Part shown: positions 41,455-50,047 of the stretch, piece by piece
Position numbering within the stretch: the stretch's first letter is position 1
Layout of the letters: every line of letters begins with the position of its first letter
NCBI RefSeq assembly: GCF_041431135.1
Contig: NZ_CP107799.1
Span: 5,580,001-5,644,000 of the forward strand
DNA from: Streptomyces sp. NBC_00554
GTDB taxonomy: Bacteria > Actinomycetota > Actinomycetes > Streptomycetales > Streptomycetaceae
Direction of reading: 5' to 3'
DNA length: 64,000 nt
Translations under genes and position numbers: made by a program
The notes under the pieces: model-generated
The model's database searches: none
What the model saw: only the letters and a program-made list of their open reading frames with translations
Told to the model about the DNA's origin: nothing

Positions 41455-42242
41455 CGCGCGCCGCCGCCCAGCCAGTCCAGGTCGGCGCCGGCGGCTCGGC
41501 CGTTCGCGCCGACCAGTTCCAGGAAGGCCTGCTGGAGGGAGGGGGCGCTGCCGGTGACGTCCGCGAGCGGGCCGTGCGCGCGGATGCGCCCCGCGGCCAT
41601 CACGGCGACCCAGTCGCACAGCGACTCGACCAGTTCCATGACGTGGGAGGAGAAGACGACCGTGGCGCCCGATGCCGTGTACCGCTCCAGGACGCCGCGG
41701 ATGATCTGCGCGGAGACCGGGTCGACGCCTTCGAACGGCTCGTCGAGGAAGAGGACTTCGGGGTTGTGGAGGAGGGCGCAGGCGAGGCCGATCTTCTTGC
41801 GCATGCCCGTCGAGTAGTCGACGACGAGTTTGTGCTGGGCGCCCGCGAGGTCGAGTACGTCGAGGAGCTGGGTGGCCCGTTTGTCGACCTCGGCGCCGGG
41901 CAGGCCGCGCAACCGTCCGGTGTAGCCGAGGAGTTCGCGCCCGGAGAGCCTTTCGAAGAGCCGGAGCCCCTCGGGCAGGACACCGATCCGCGCCTTGACC
42001 TCCACCGGGTCGCGCCACACGTCGTGGCCGACCACCTCGACGGTGCCCTGGTCGGGCCTCAGCAGCCCGGTCACCATCGACAGGGTGGTGGTCTTGCCGG
42101 CCCCGTTCGGACCGACGAGCCCGATGAACTGCCCCGCGGGCAGCTCCAGATCGATCCCGGCGACGGCGACCTGCTCCCCGAACCGCTTCCAGAGCCCCCG
42201 CACACGCACGGCGGGCACGCCGCCCCCTGCTCCCTCGGTCAT
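41451..42242 (-). CDS. ABC exporter ATP-binding protein
   Basis: This 263-residue ATPase has Walker A GPNGAGKTTT, a signature variant YSTGMRKK in place of LSGGQ, and Walker B LFLDEPFEGVD. The stop overlaps the permease start by 4 bp, so the pair is a two-gene operon. The YSTGM type is common among ABC-2 antibiotic and polysaccharide exporters. Confidence 0.91.
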   Translation of the reverse strand: MTEGAGGGVPAVRVRGLWKRFGEQVAVAGIDLELPAGQFIGLVGPNGAGKTTTLSMVTGLLRPDQGTVEVVGHDVWRDPVEVKARIGVLPEGLRLFERLSGRELLGYTGRLRGLPGAEVDKRATQLLDVLDLAGAQHKLVVDYSTGMRKKIGLACALLHNPEVLFLDEPFEGVDPVSAQIIRGVLERYTASGATVVFSSHVMELVESLCDWVAVMAAGRIRAHGPLADVTGSAPSLQQAFLELVGANGRAAGADLDWLGGGAR

Positions 42243-42269
42243 ACAGGCACCCTAAGGGCCAACGCCCGT

Positions 42270-42340
42270 CTTTAGGGGCGCGGGACTCTGCCTTCAAGCG
42301 GCTCCGCCGCGGGGCGCGACCAGCCACGACGGATCCGCAG
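42270..42340. repeat. Family B intergenic repeat
   Basis: This copy (TTTAGGGGCGCGGGACTC through GCGGCTCCGCCGCGGGGCGC to CGACGGATCCGCAG) lies upstream of the ABC operon. It is close to those at 26874-26944 and 46840-46930, sharing CGCGACCAGCCACGAC. Confidence 0.8.
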
Positions 42341-42361
42341 AATACGACGGCGCTGCGGAAG

Positions 42362-43045
42362 CTACCGGCGTCCCTCCCGCCCGCAGGCGTAGGCGAGCGG
42401 CGAGATCAACTCCTCCGCATCCGGCAGCCACCGGTTCGCGGGCGTGGGCCGACGGGCCCACTGCACGGCGCCCTGCGACCCGTACCGGGTGGGCGGACCC
42501 GCCACGTACGACCCCTCGCCCAGGGCGACCAGGTCGAGGGAGGCAGGCGGCCAGCCCAGCTTCCGTACGAGATCGGAGACCTTCGCGGAGGCCCCCGGAA
42601 GCACGAAGAAGTGCATGCGCCGGTCCGGCGTGCAGGTGACCGGCCCGAGGGTCAGCTCCATCCGCTCCATGCGGGCGAGCGCGAGGAACCCGGCCGTCTC
42701 GGGCACGTCGATCGCGTCGAACGTACGCCCGGTCGGCAGCAGGATCGACGCCGTGGGCTGCTTCGCCCACAGCCGGCGCGCGACGGTCGCACTGCCCGTG
42801 GCCTGCGTCGCCCAGTCCTCGCGCGCCGGGTGCGCGCCGGGTAGGGGGCACGCCGCCTCGCCGCAGGAGCAGCGCTGCACTCCGTCGACGGCTTCCAGCC
42901 AGGTGCCGGGGAACACGTCCCAGTGGCGCTCCTCGGCATAGCGCACGGCGGTGTCCTGCAGCGATTCGCCGCGCTGCTTGGGGATCTGTGCGGTCTCGGT
43001 GCCTGCGATGGTCTCGTCCACGTGGAACTCAACTCCCGCGTCCAC
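42362..43045 (-). CDS. Small bifunctional primase/polymerase (prim-pol) domain protein
   Basis: This 227-residue prim-pol-type protein has the N-terminal core AVRYAEERHWDVFPGTWLEA, a Cys-rich segment CSCGEAACPLPGAHPAREDW and the metal-site segment TFDAIDVPETAG. No helicase or phage genes accompany it, so it is a stand-alone chromosomal version. Residues expected at the polymerase active site are only partly recognisable, so activity is uncertain. GTG 43045 was chosen; GTG 43021 is an alternative. Confidence 0.78.
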   Translation of the reverse strand: MDAGVEFHVDETIAGTETAQIPKQRGESLQDTAVRYAEERHWDVFPGTWLEAVDGVQRCSCGEAACPLPGAHPAREDWATQATGSATVARRLWAKQPTASILLPTGRTFDAIDVPETAGFLALARMERMELTLGPVTCTPDRRMHFFVLPGASAKVSDLVRKLGWPPASLDLVALGEGSYVAGPPTRYGSQGAVQWARRPTPANRWLPDAEELISPLAYACGREGRR

Positions 43046-43338
43046 CTCGGGTTACGGGGGACGCGCGCGCGGGGGAGGAGCATCGATTCCGCACGTGGGG
43101 CGCATGGATGCACGGGTGGGGGCGCGCATGGGGAAACGCGGCGGGGGCTGGGTAACCCACGTGAGGGGTTGGGCCACTGCCCTTACCCCGGCAATCCTCA
43201 CATGTCTCGCATCTTCGGTATGTCTGCGGGGCATTGATCTTCTTGGCCGAGTTCTTTCGCTGTTCTTCACTGGGTTCGGCCGCTGAGGACACGTCAACTC
43301 GGTGCGTGGGCAGGCACCGCAGCCACAGGGGGTACGCC

Positions 43339-44724
43339 ATGGCCGCAAGGCCGCTCGTCGCGCGGCAGCCGAACGAACGACTGCAGGCGCTCATCCAGGA
43401 AGCGGGTTGCTCGAACGCCGGGCTGGCCCGCCGGGTCAACATGTGCGGCGCGGAGCACGGTCTCGATCTGCGCTACGACAAGACGTCCGTGGCGCGCTGG
43501 CTGCGCGGACAGCAGCCGCGCGGACGTGCTCCAGCGATCATCGCGGAGGCGCTCGGGCGCAAACTCGGCCGTACGGTCACGATCGACGAGATCGGCATGG
43601 CCAACGGCAAGAACCTCGCGTCCGGCGTCGGTCTCCAGTTCTCGCCGACCGTACTGGGGGCCATCGAGCAGGTCTGCGAGCTGTGGCGCAGTGACGTCGG
43701 CCGCAGGGACTTCCTCTCCGGCTCGTCCGTCGCCGCCTCCGCGCTCGTCGAGCCCAGCCGCGACTGGCTGATCTCCTCGCCGGACTCCCAGGTGGCGCGC
43801 TCGGCGGGGCCGCGGGTCGGGGTCTCGGACGTCGCGGCGGTCCGCGCGATGACCCAGGCGCTGGTGGACCTGGACCACCAGTACGGCAGCGGGCATGTAC
43901 GTCCGGTCGTCGTCCACTACCTGAACAGCGTGGTCTCCGGGCTGCTCGCGGGCTCCTACCGGGAGGCGGTCGGGCGTGAACTGTTCGCCGCCGTGTCCCG
44001 GTTGACGGAACTCGCGGGCTACATGGCCATCGACACCGGTCAGCCGGGCCTCGCCCAGCGGTACTACATCCAGGCGCTGCGGCTCGCGCAGGCGGCCGGG
44101 GACCGGGCGTACGGCGGGTACGTACTCGCCGCGTCCATGAGCCACTTGGCGGCGCAGCTCGGCAACCCGCGCGAGATCGCGCAGTTGGCGCGCGCGGCGC
44201 AGGAGGGGGCGCGCGGGCGGGTGACACCGCGCGCGGAGTCGATGTTCTACGCCGCTGAAGCGCGCGGGCACGCGCTCCTGGGCGACGCGCGCGCCGCTCA
44301 GGTGGCGTCCGGCCGGGCTGTCGGCGCACTGGAGTCGGCGGACGCGGCCTCCGGGGACGACCCGACGTGGATCTCGCACTTCGACGAGGCCTACCTGGCC
44401 GACGAGTTGGCGCACTGCCACCGGGACCTCGGACAGGCGGAAGCGGCCGCGCGCTGCGCGGAGGAGTCCCTCGCCGGGCTTCCCGAGTCGAAGGCCCGCC
44501 GGCGTGCGATCGGCTACGTACTGCTCGCCACCGCGCAGGTCCAGCAGCGTGAGGTGGAACAGGCGTGCCACACCGGGCTGCGCGCCGTCGAGTTGCTCGG
44601 CACGCTCCGTTCCAACCGGGGCGCCGACTATCTGGAGGACTTCCAGCAGCGACTGGAGCCGTATCAGGACGAGCCGGTGGTACGGGAGTTCGGCGCGCGG
44701 ATGGAGTTGCAGGCCGCGGCGTGA
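43339..44724 (+). CDS. NsdA-like TPR/HTH regulatory protein
   Basis: This 461-residue protein has an N-terminal XRE-like segment (ERLQALIQEAGCSNAGLARRVN, TSVARWLRGQQPRGRAPAII) followed by TPR-like helical repeats. The layout resembles the NsdA family, members of which repress sporulation and antibiotic production in Streptomyces. AGGGGG lies seven bases before ATG 43339. DNA or protein partners are unknown. Confidence 0.85.
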   Translation: MAARPLVARQPNERLQALIQEAGCSNAGLARRVNMCGAEHGLDLRYDKTSVARWLRGQQPRGRAPAIIAEALGRKLGRTVTIDEIGMANGKNLASGVGLQFSPTVLGAIEQVCELWRSDVGRRDFLSGSSVAASALVEPSRDWLISSPDSQVARSAGPRVGVSDVAAVRAMTQALVDLDHQYGSGHVRPVVVHYLNSVVSGLLAGSYREAVGRELFAAVSRLTELAGYMAIDTGQPGLAQRYYIQALRLAQAAGDRAYGGYVLAASMSHLAAQLGNPREIAQLARAAQEGARGRVTPRAESMFYAAEARGHALLGDARAAQVASGRAVGALESADAASGDDPTWISHFDEAYLADELAHCHRDLGQAEAAARCAEESLAGLPESKARRRAIGYVLLATAQVQQREVEQACHTGLRAVELLGTLRSNRGADYLEDFQQRLEPYQDEPVVREFGARMELQAAA

Positions 44725-44925
44725 ACACCTGGTGATCCAGGGCGTGAACGGACGGGAAACGATCAAGAGGGTTGTGAGGGGAGGCATATGTAGCGCAATG
44801 GGGAGCGGATCTGTTACCGCGGTCACAGGTGTGGTGGTCACGCCCTGTGCTGCGTGGCACGGGGTTGCGGGGACCCGGTAGCGTGAGCCGATGATTCCGA
44901 AGGTCCCCCATTCGTAGGAGTCCCG

Positions 44926-46830
44926 GTGACGCAGAGTGGACAGGGCGAAGAGCCCTCGCCGCGACCCGCGCGCGAAGGCATCGTGCTGCCCTCCGACGGC
45001 GGCGCGCCCCTGCTGCCGGGTACGACGGGCGACCGTACGACCCCGGCGGGCGGCCAGGCCTGGGACCGGCCCTGGGGACCCGACCAGCAGGCGGCCCCCG
45101 CCCAGCAGCCGGACCAGGGCTGGGGGGCACCGTTGAACGGCACCCAGACCTGGGGAGCCGCCCAGCCGCCGGGGCCCAACGCGCCCGCCGCCGACTGGGG
45201 CACGCCCGACGCGTCCCACGGCTGGGCTCCCGCGGAACCGAGACCGGGATGGGGCGACAACCCGGCCCAGCAGCAGCCGATGCAGGAGCTGCCGGGCGCG
45301 TACGGGGCTCAGGAACTGCCGGGCTCGCTGCCGGGCTCGCGTGGAGCCCAGCAGCCGCAGGGCTTCGCTCCGCAGTCGCAGCCCGCGCCCGGTGCCGGGC
45401 CGCTGCCGCCCGAGGGCGCGGCGGCTCCGTCGTACGGGAACGCCCAGGTTTCCTCGTACGGGGGCGCTCAGGCTGCGTACGAGGGTCATGACGGCGGCGT
45501 TCCGCAGGGACCGCCCGTCGCGCAGCCGCTGCCGCCCGTGGATGCGGGTGTGGGCGGAGGCGCCGGTGTGGGGTCGAGTTTGCCGCTGCCGCCTGCCGCT
45601 GTTGATGGTGCGACGCAGTACATACCGCACATACCGCCTGCTCCGGTCGCAGACGACGGGGCGACTCAGTACATCCCGCACATTCCGCCCGCCGCCTCCG
45701 TGCCCGCGCCCGCGGCCGTGCCCGATGAGGGCGCCACCCAGTACATCCCCCCGGTGGGCCCGGGGGCGCTGCCGCCCGAGGTGCAGGCCGACGCGACCCA
45801 GTTCCTGGGGCGGCCGCCCCAGGGCGGTGCCGGACCGTTGCCTCCTGCCGCGCACCCGGACGCGCAGGCCACGCAGTACATCCCGCCCGTTCCCGCGCAG
45901 CCGGGCGGGGCGCCCTACGGGGTACGTCCGGGCGGGCCGGAGGACAGGCAGCCTCCGGCGGAGTTCGACAACCTGTTCCGCAGTGAGCCGTCGGCGCCCG
46001 CGTCGACGCAGCAGCTGCCGCGGTTCGACCCTTCGGCTCCGCACGGCGCGCAGGCCCCGCAGGGGGCACACGCCTCGTACGGCGCGCAGGCTCCCGGCGC
46101 GTACGGCGCGCAAGCTCCGGGTGCGCCCGGAGCCCCGGGCGGACGCGCTGCCGCGCGGCGCGGGGGCGCGAATGACGGCGGTGGCGGGCGCGGAGGGCGC
46201 GGCGGCTCGCGTGTGCCGCTGATCGCCGCGGTCGGCATCGGCATCGCCGTGCTCGGTATCGGCGCCGGCGCCCTGCTCAGCAGCGGCGGAGGCGCCGACA
46301 GCGACGACAACAGCACGACCGTGTCGGCGACGGCCCCCGCCACGGAGGGCTCGGAGTCGGCGTCCGCCGCCGACCCCGCGAAGGCGCAGGCCGTCGAGCT
46401 GGACAAGCTCCTGGCGGATGCCAACGCCAGCCGCGACTCGGTGATCAACGCCGTGGCGGACGTGACGGCGTGCAAGAACCTGGGCCAGGCGGCCAGTGAT
46501 CTGCGGGACGCGGCGAATCAGCGCGGCGAGCTGGTCACCCGGCTCGACGCCCTCTCGCTGGACAAGCTCCCGAACCACGCCGAGCTGATCACCGCGCTCA
46601 CCAACGGCTGGAAGGCCTCCGAGTCGGCCGACAACCACTACGCGGCCTGGGCCGACCAGGCGGCCGGCAAGAAGGGCTGCAAGAACGGCCAGGCCCGCGG
46701 CACGGGCCAGAGCCAGGCAGCCGTCCGCGACAGCGGCACGGCGAGCACGGCGAAGGAGAAGGCCGCGAAGCTGTGGAACTCCATCGCGTCGAAGTACGGA
46801 CTGACCGAGCGCACACGCATCCAGCTGTGA
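44926..46830 (+). CDS. Single-pass membrane protein with ATQYIPP repeats
   Basis: This 634-residue protein has a long Pro/Gly/Ala/Gln-rich cytoplasmic half, one membrane segment (PLIAAVGIGIAVLGIGAGAL) and an extracellular region of about 170 residues with helical character and two cysteines. The cytoplasmic part has four ATQYIPP-type motifs and one ATQFLG (45605-45895). Such TQ motifs could be Ser/Thr kinase or FHA-partner sites, which is speculation. GTG 44926 follows AGGAG by five bases. The function is unknown. Confidence 0.82.
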   Translation: MTQSGQGEEPSPRPAREGIVLPSDGGAPLLPGTTGDRTTPAGGQAWDRPWGPDQQAAPAQQPDQGWGAPLNGTQTWGAAQPPGPNAPAADWGTPDASHGWAPAEPRPGWGDNPAQQQPMQELPGAYGAQELPGSLPGSRGAQQPQGFAPQSQPAPGAGPLPPEGAAAPSYGNAQVSSYGGAQAAYEGHDGGVPQGPPVAQPLPPVDAGVGGGAGVGSSLPLPPAAVDGATQYIPHIPPAPVADDGATQYIPHIPPAASVPAPAAVPDEGATQYIPPVGPGALPPEVQADATQFLGRPPQGGAGPLPPAAHPDAQATQYIPPVPAQPGGAPYGVRPGGPEDRQPPAEFDNLFRSEPSAPASTQQLPRFDPSAPHGAQAPQGAHASYGAQAPGAYGAQAPGAPGAPGGRAAARRGGANDGGGGRGGRGGSRVPLIAAVGIGIAVLGIGAGALLSSGGGADSDDNSTTVSATAPATEGSESASAADPAKAQAVELDKLLADANASRDSVINAVADVTACKNLGQAASDLRDAANQRGELVTRLDALSLDKLPNHAELITALTNGWKASESADNHYAAWADQAAGKKGCKNGQARGTGQSQAAVRDSGTASTAKEKAAKLWNSIASKYGLTERTRIQL

Positions 46831-46839
46831 GCACCGGTT

Positions 46840-46930
46840 CGCGCAGTTCCCCGCGCCCGTAAGGGGCGCGGGGCTGTGACATACATGCGGCTCCGCCGCG
46901 TGGGCGCGACCAGCCACGACGGACCCGCAG
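46840..46930. repeat. Family B intergenic repeat with extra hairpin
   Basis: This copy has a leading hairpin (GTTCCCCGCGCCCGTAAGGG with the following GCGCGGGGC) and continues like those at 26874 and 42270. It separates two convergent genes (46830 and 46956) and probably terminates both. Confidence 0.8.
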
Positions 46931-46955
46931 ACGACACACCGCACTCCCGGCGGAG

Positions 46956-48254
46956 CTAGTCCGCGCTCTCCAGCGTCTTCGACATGCTGACGAACCCCTT
47001 GCGCGCCGCGACCAGTTGGCCCTTGCTCACGACCTGGAAGGTGACGTCGGCGTTGATGAGGCGGGGGAAGTCGACGGCGGCGATCATGTCCTCGAAGCGC
47101 CAGCTGAGGGTCGGGGTGAGCCCGCCGGTGGTCACCTTGAGGCCGTCATCGAGGGCCCGCCGGATCGCGAGCGCGGACACCTCGCCGTCGCCGAGCGCGT
47201 CGACGACCTTCTCCAGCACGGTGTAGGCGATCCAGGTCGTCTGCACTCCGGCGTCCGTGGGGTCGATCCGGTTGTCGCCGAAGGCGTGGTCCTTGATCAC
47301 CTTGCGCAGCGGGTCCCAGCCGGCGTCGCTCGCGGGCGGGTACCAGCCGGTGACGTACGCGCCCTCGTACGGACTCGACGCGCCGCCGGTGGAGTTGATC
47401 ACCGACTGGTCGACGCTGCCGAGGACGGTGCCCACGCCCACCTTCGAGTAGTCCTCGCGGTCGCGCCGGAAGGAGTCCATGAACGTGTCCGTGCGATCGC
47501 CGAGCGCGGGCACCACGCAACCGTTCTTGTACGGGTCGGAGGTCGCGTTCTCCAGGGACGTCTGTGTCTGCCGCGAGTACTCGGTTGCGTCGTCGGCGGC
47601 CCGCTGGTCGGAGGCGGACTTGTGGCCCGCCGCCCGCAGGCCGGAGTCGAGCAGCACCGGGAGTTCGTCACCGGCGATGGTGTCCGGACGTATCAGCGAG
47701 ACCGGACCGCAGGTCTTGCCGAGCTGCTCGCCGAGGCCGGCAAGCAGCGCGGGCTCCCCGCCGTTGACGGGGTAGGACAGGGGGCTGGTGAACTCGTCGT
47801 CGGTGACGCCGTAGCCGCCGATGTAGGGGATGCCCGCGCCCTCCAGGGGGGCGAGGAAGGAGCGGCCGTGCTGGCTGTAGGAGCCGACGACCGCGACGAC
47901 GTTCTCGTCGACGGCGCGCCGGGCGCAGTTGGCTGCGTCCACGTTGTCGTTGTGGTCGTTGCAGGTGAGGACCTTGAGCTTGCGGCCGTTGATGCCGCCG
48001 CGGCTGTTGACCCAGCGGGCGTAGGCCTTCGCCATGGCGGGCATTCCGGGCTTGTTGGTGGCGGCGGTCTGCTCGGGAGCCCACGTCATGACGGTGATGG
48101 AGTCGTCCCCGGAGCCCCCCGTGGCACCAGGGATGACCCCACATCCGACGGCGACCGACGCACACGCCACCAGCGCGCCCGCGGACAGCAACGTGGCCTT
48201 GAGAGGCCGGGGGAGGACGGGAGAGACGGTGCGCGTGCGTCGACTGCCGGTCAT
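46956..48254 (-). CDS. Branched-chain amino-acid-type ABC substrate-binding lipoprotein
   Basis: This 432-residue protein has a signal sequence (residues about 17-36) ending in VAVGC, a plausible lipobox. A type I periplasmic-binding (LivJ-like) fold follows: AYARWVNSRGGINGRKLKVL, VVGSYSQHGRSFLAPLEGAG. No permease or ATPase of a Liv system is adjacent, so it is an orphan binding protein or a sensor. ATG 48254 was chosen; GTG 48275 is possible. Confidence 0.87.
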   Translation of the reverse strand: MTGSRRTRTVSPVLPRPLKATLLSAGALVACASVAVGCGVIPGATGGSGDDSITVMTWAPEQTAATNKPGMPAMAKAYARWVNSRGGINGRKLKVLTCNDHNDNVDAANCARRAVDENVVAVVGSYSQHGRSFLAPLEGAGIPYIGGYGVTDDEFTSPLSYPVNGGEPALLAGLGEQLGKTCGPVSLIRPDTIAGDELPVLLDSGLRAAGHKSASDQRAADDATEYSRQTQTSLENATSDPYKNGCVVPALGDRTDTFMDSFRRDREDYSKVGVGTVLGSVDQSVINSTGGASSPYEGAYVTGWYPPASDAGWDPLRKVIKDHAFGDNRIDPTDAGVQTTWIAYTVLEKVVDALGDGEVSALAIRRALDDGLKVTTGGLTPTLSWRFEDMIAAVDFPRLINADVTFQVVSKGQLVAARKGFVSMSKTLESAD

Positions 48255-48371
48255 GCACACGCACGATTCCGTCACACCACTAACCAGGGTGTGACCCGCG
48301 GTCAACATCAGGTGACTCAGAGGTGAATAGCGGGGGCGGATGATCTGCTTTTCGCGGGGAACGTACGATCG

Positions 48372-48872
48372 GTGACCGTGCAAGGTTCGGAGAACTCTTC
48401 CCGTCGCGGCCGTCGCTCGTCCACCATGGGCGACATGCCACTGAACGACATGCCGTGGTGGCGCTGGCGCAGCAATGTGCGCTCCGCGCTGCACATGCTT
48501 TCCGACACCGACTTCCAGCGGGGCGTCTGGCTCGCGGGCGTCGACGGGTACGGGGACGTCACCGACGCCGTGTATCGCCTGGTCGAGGACACCTGGCTGG
48601 ACAACTGGTCCGCCGAGAAATACGTCGGCACGATCTTCCGGGACTCCCAGGAGGCGGCGCTCGTCGACACCGCCGTGCTCCGCGTCCTGCGGATCATGCA
48701 CCAGGTCGGACCCGACGCCCTCGTCTCCACGTACCTCGACCACCAGGGCTGGCCGGACGCCGTACGAGCCGCGCGCGACGCGCATGTGCGCCTCGCGGTG
48801 AGTGACGGGGAGGACCCCGACATTCCGCCGCGCACGCTTGAGGTGCTGAAGATCCTGACGCGGTCGGCGTAG
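48372..48872 (+). CDS. SCO4402-family conserved hypothetical protein
   Basis: This 166-residue soluble protein has a conserved block MPLNDMPWWRWRSNVRSALH, WLDNWSAEKYVGTIFRDSQE and VLRIMHQVGPD. It matches what I recall of the SCO4402 family, also next to purU in S. coelicolor. Starts at GTG 48372, GTG 48378 or ATG 48426 are all possible. No function is known. Confidence 0.75.
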   Translation: MTVQGSENSSRRGRRSSTMGDMPLNDMPWWRWRSNVRSALHMLSDTDFQRGVWLAGVDGYGDVTDAVYRLVEDTWLDNWSAEKYVGTIFRDSQEAALVDTAVLRVLRIMHQVGPDALVSTYLDHQGWPDAVRAARDAHVRLAVSDGEDPDIPPRTLEVLKILTRSA

Positions 48873-48926
48873 ACCCCGGCTCCGGCCACGACCCCGGCTC
48901 CGGCCACGACCCCGGCTCCGGCCACG
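48873..48926. repeat. Three perfect 18-bp tandem repeats
   Basis: ACCCCGGCTCCGGCCACG occurs three times head to tail (48873-48890, 48891-48908, 48909-48926). Degenerate continuation runs to about 48962. It lies immediately after the SCO4402-family stop, upstream of purU. Confidence 0.95.
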
Positions 48927-49048
48927 ACCTCGGCCACGGCTGCGGTCACGACCCCGGCCGCGGGTAGTCGCGCCGTCCCGTGCCTGACCTGGTCCGCCTG
49001 GCGGGACGGGCGCCCGTCGTGGGCGGGCGGTATGGGAACCTGTCCTGC

Positions 49049-49933
49049 ATGAATGAGCAGTCCGTCCGCGGGGCCGCACCCGCCGCTGAGCAGTACGTCC
49101 TGACCCTCTCCTGCCCGGACAAGCAGGGCATCGTGCACGCCGTGTCGAGCTACCTCTTCATGACCGGCTGCAACATCGAGGACAGTCAGCAGTTCGGCGA
49201 CCACGACACGGGACTGTTCTTCATGCGCGTCCACTTCTCGGCGGAGGCGCCGGTGACCGTGGACAAACTGCGCGCAAGTTTCGCGGCGATCGGTGACTCC
49301 TTCCACATGGACTGGCAGATCCACCGGGCCGAGGACAAGATGCGGATCGTGCTGCTGGTCAGCAAGTTCGGGCACTGCCTGAACGACCTGCTCTTCCGCG
49401 CGCGGACCGGTGCGCTGCCGGTCGAGATCGCGGCCGTGGTCTCCAACCACACGGACTTCGCCGAGCTCGTGGGGTCGTACGACATTCCCTTCCACCACAT
49501 CGCGGTGACGAGGGACACGAAGGCGGAGGCCGAGGCTCAGCTCCTCGAGCTGGTCCGGGCCGAGAACGTCGAACTCGTCGTCCTCGCCCGCTATATGCAG
49601 GTGCTGTCGGACGACCTGTGCAAGCAGCTCAGCGGGCGGATCATCAACATCCACCACTCGTTCCTGCCGAGCTTCAAGGGCGCGAAGCCGTATCACCAGG
49701 CGCATGCCCGGGGTGTGAAGCTCATCGGTGCCACCGCGCACTATGTGACGGCCGATCTCGACGAGGGGCCGATCATCGAGCAGGAGGTCGAGCGGGTGGG
49801 GCACGGTGTGACGCCGGACCAGCTGGTCGCCATCGGGCGGGATGTCGAGTGCCAGGCGCTGGCGCGGGCGGTGAAGTGGCACGCCGAGCGGCGGATCCTG
49901 CTGAACGGGCGCCGGACGGTGGTGTTCGGGTAG
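49049..49933 (+). CDS. purU: Formyltetrahydrofolate deformylase
   Basis: This 294-residue PurU has an N-terminal ACT domain (YVLTLSCPDKQGIVHAVSSY) and a C-terminal formyltransferase-fold domain. Active-site segments are IINIHHSFLPSFKGAKPYHQ and ATAHYVTADLDEGPIIEQ. It hydrolyses 10-formyl-THF to THF and formate, balancing one-carbon pools. ATG 49049 gives the normal length. Confidence 0.95.
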   Translation: MNEQSVRGAAPAAEQYVLTLSCPDKQGIVHAVSSYLFMTGCNIEDSQQFGDHDTGLFFMRVHFSAEAPVTVDKLRASFAAIGDSFHMDWQIHRAEDKMRIVLLVSKFGHCLNDLLFRARTGALPVEIAAVVSNHTDFAELVGSYDIPFHHIAVTRDTKAEAEAQLLELVRAENVELVVLARYMQVLSDDLCKQLSGRIINIHHSFLPSFKGAKPYHQAHARGVKLIGATAHYVTADLDEGPIIEQEVERVGHGVTPDQLVAIGRDVECQALARAVKWHAERRILLNGRRTVVFG

Positions 49934-49935
49934 GG

Positions 49936-50042
49936 CGGTTTTCGCCCCCTCCGCCCCTACCCATTCCCGTCTCCTGGGGGCTCCGCCCCCAGACCCCCGT
50001 ATCGCGCTGACGCGCTCGTCCTCAAACGCCGGACGGGCTGGA
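49936..50042. repeat. Family A intergenic repeat, single copy
   Basis: The copy starts at TTTTCGCCCCCTCCGCCCC right after the purU stop. It includes the GGGGGCTCCGCCCCC hairpin and ends at CGTCCTCAAACGCCGGACGG. It separates the convergent purU and anti-sigma genes, and is single where the other two loci are inverted pairs. Confidence 0.85.
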
Positions 50043-50047
50043 ATCTC

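Noticed and set aside
43294..46944. A 1216-codon minus-strand open frame opposite the NsdA-like and ATQYIPP genes
   Set aside because: It is a mirror of two well-supported plus-strand genes, has low-complexity Arg/Gly/Ala/Val-rich composition and no family motif.
48873..48962. CRISPR-like repeat array
   Set aside because: The units are directly adjacent with no spacers.
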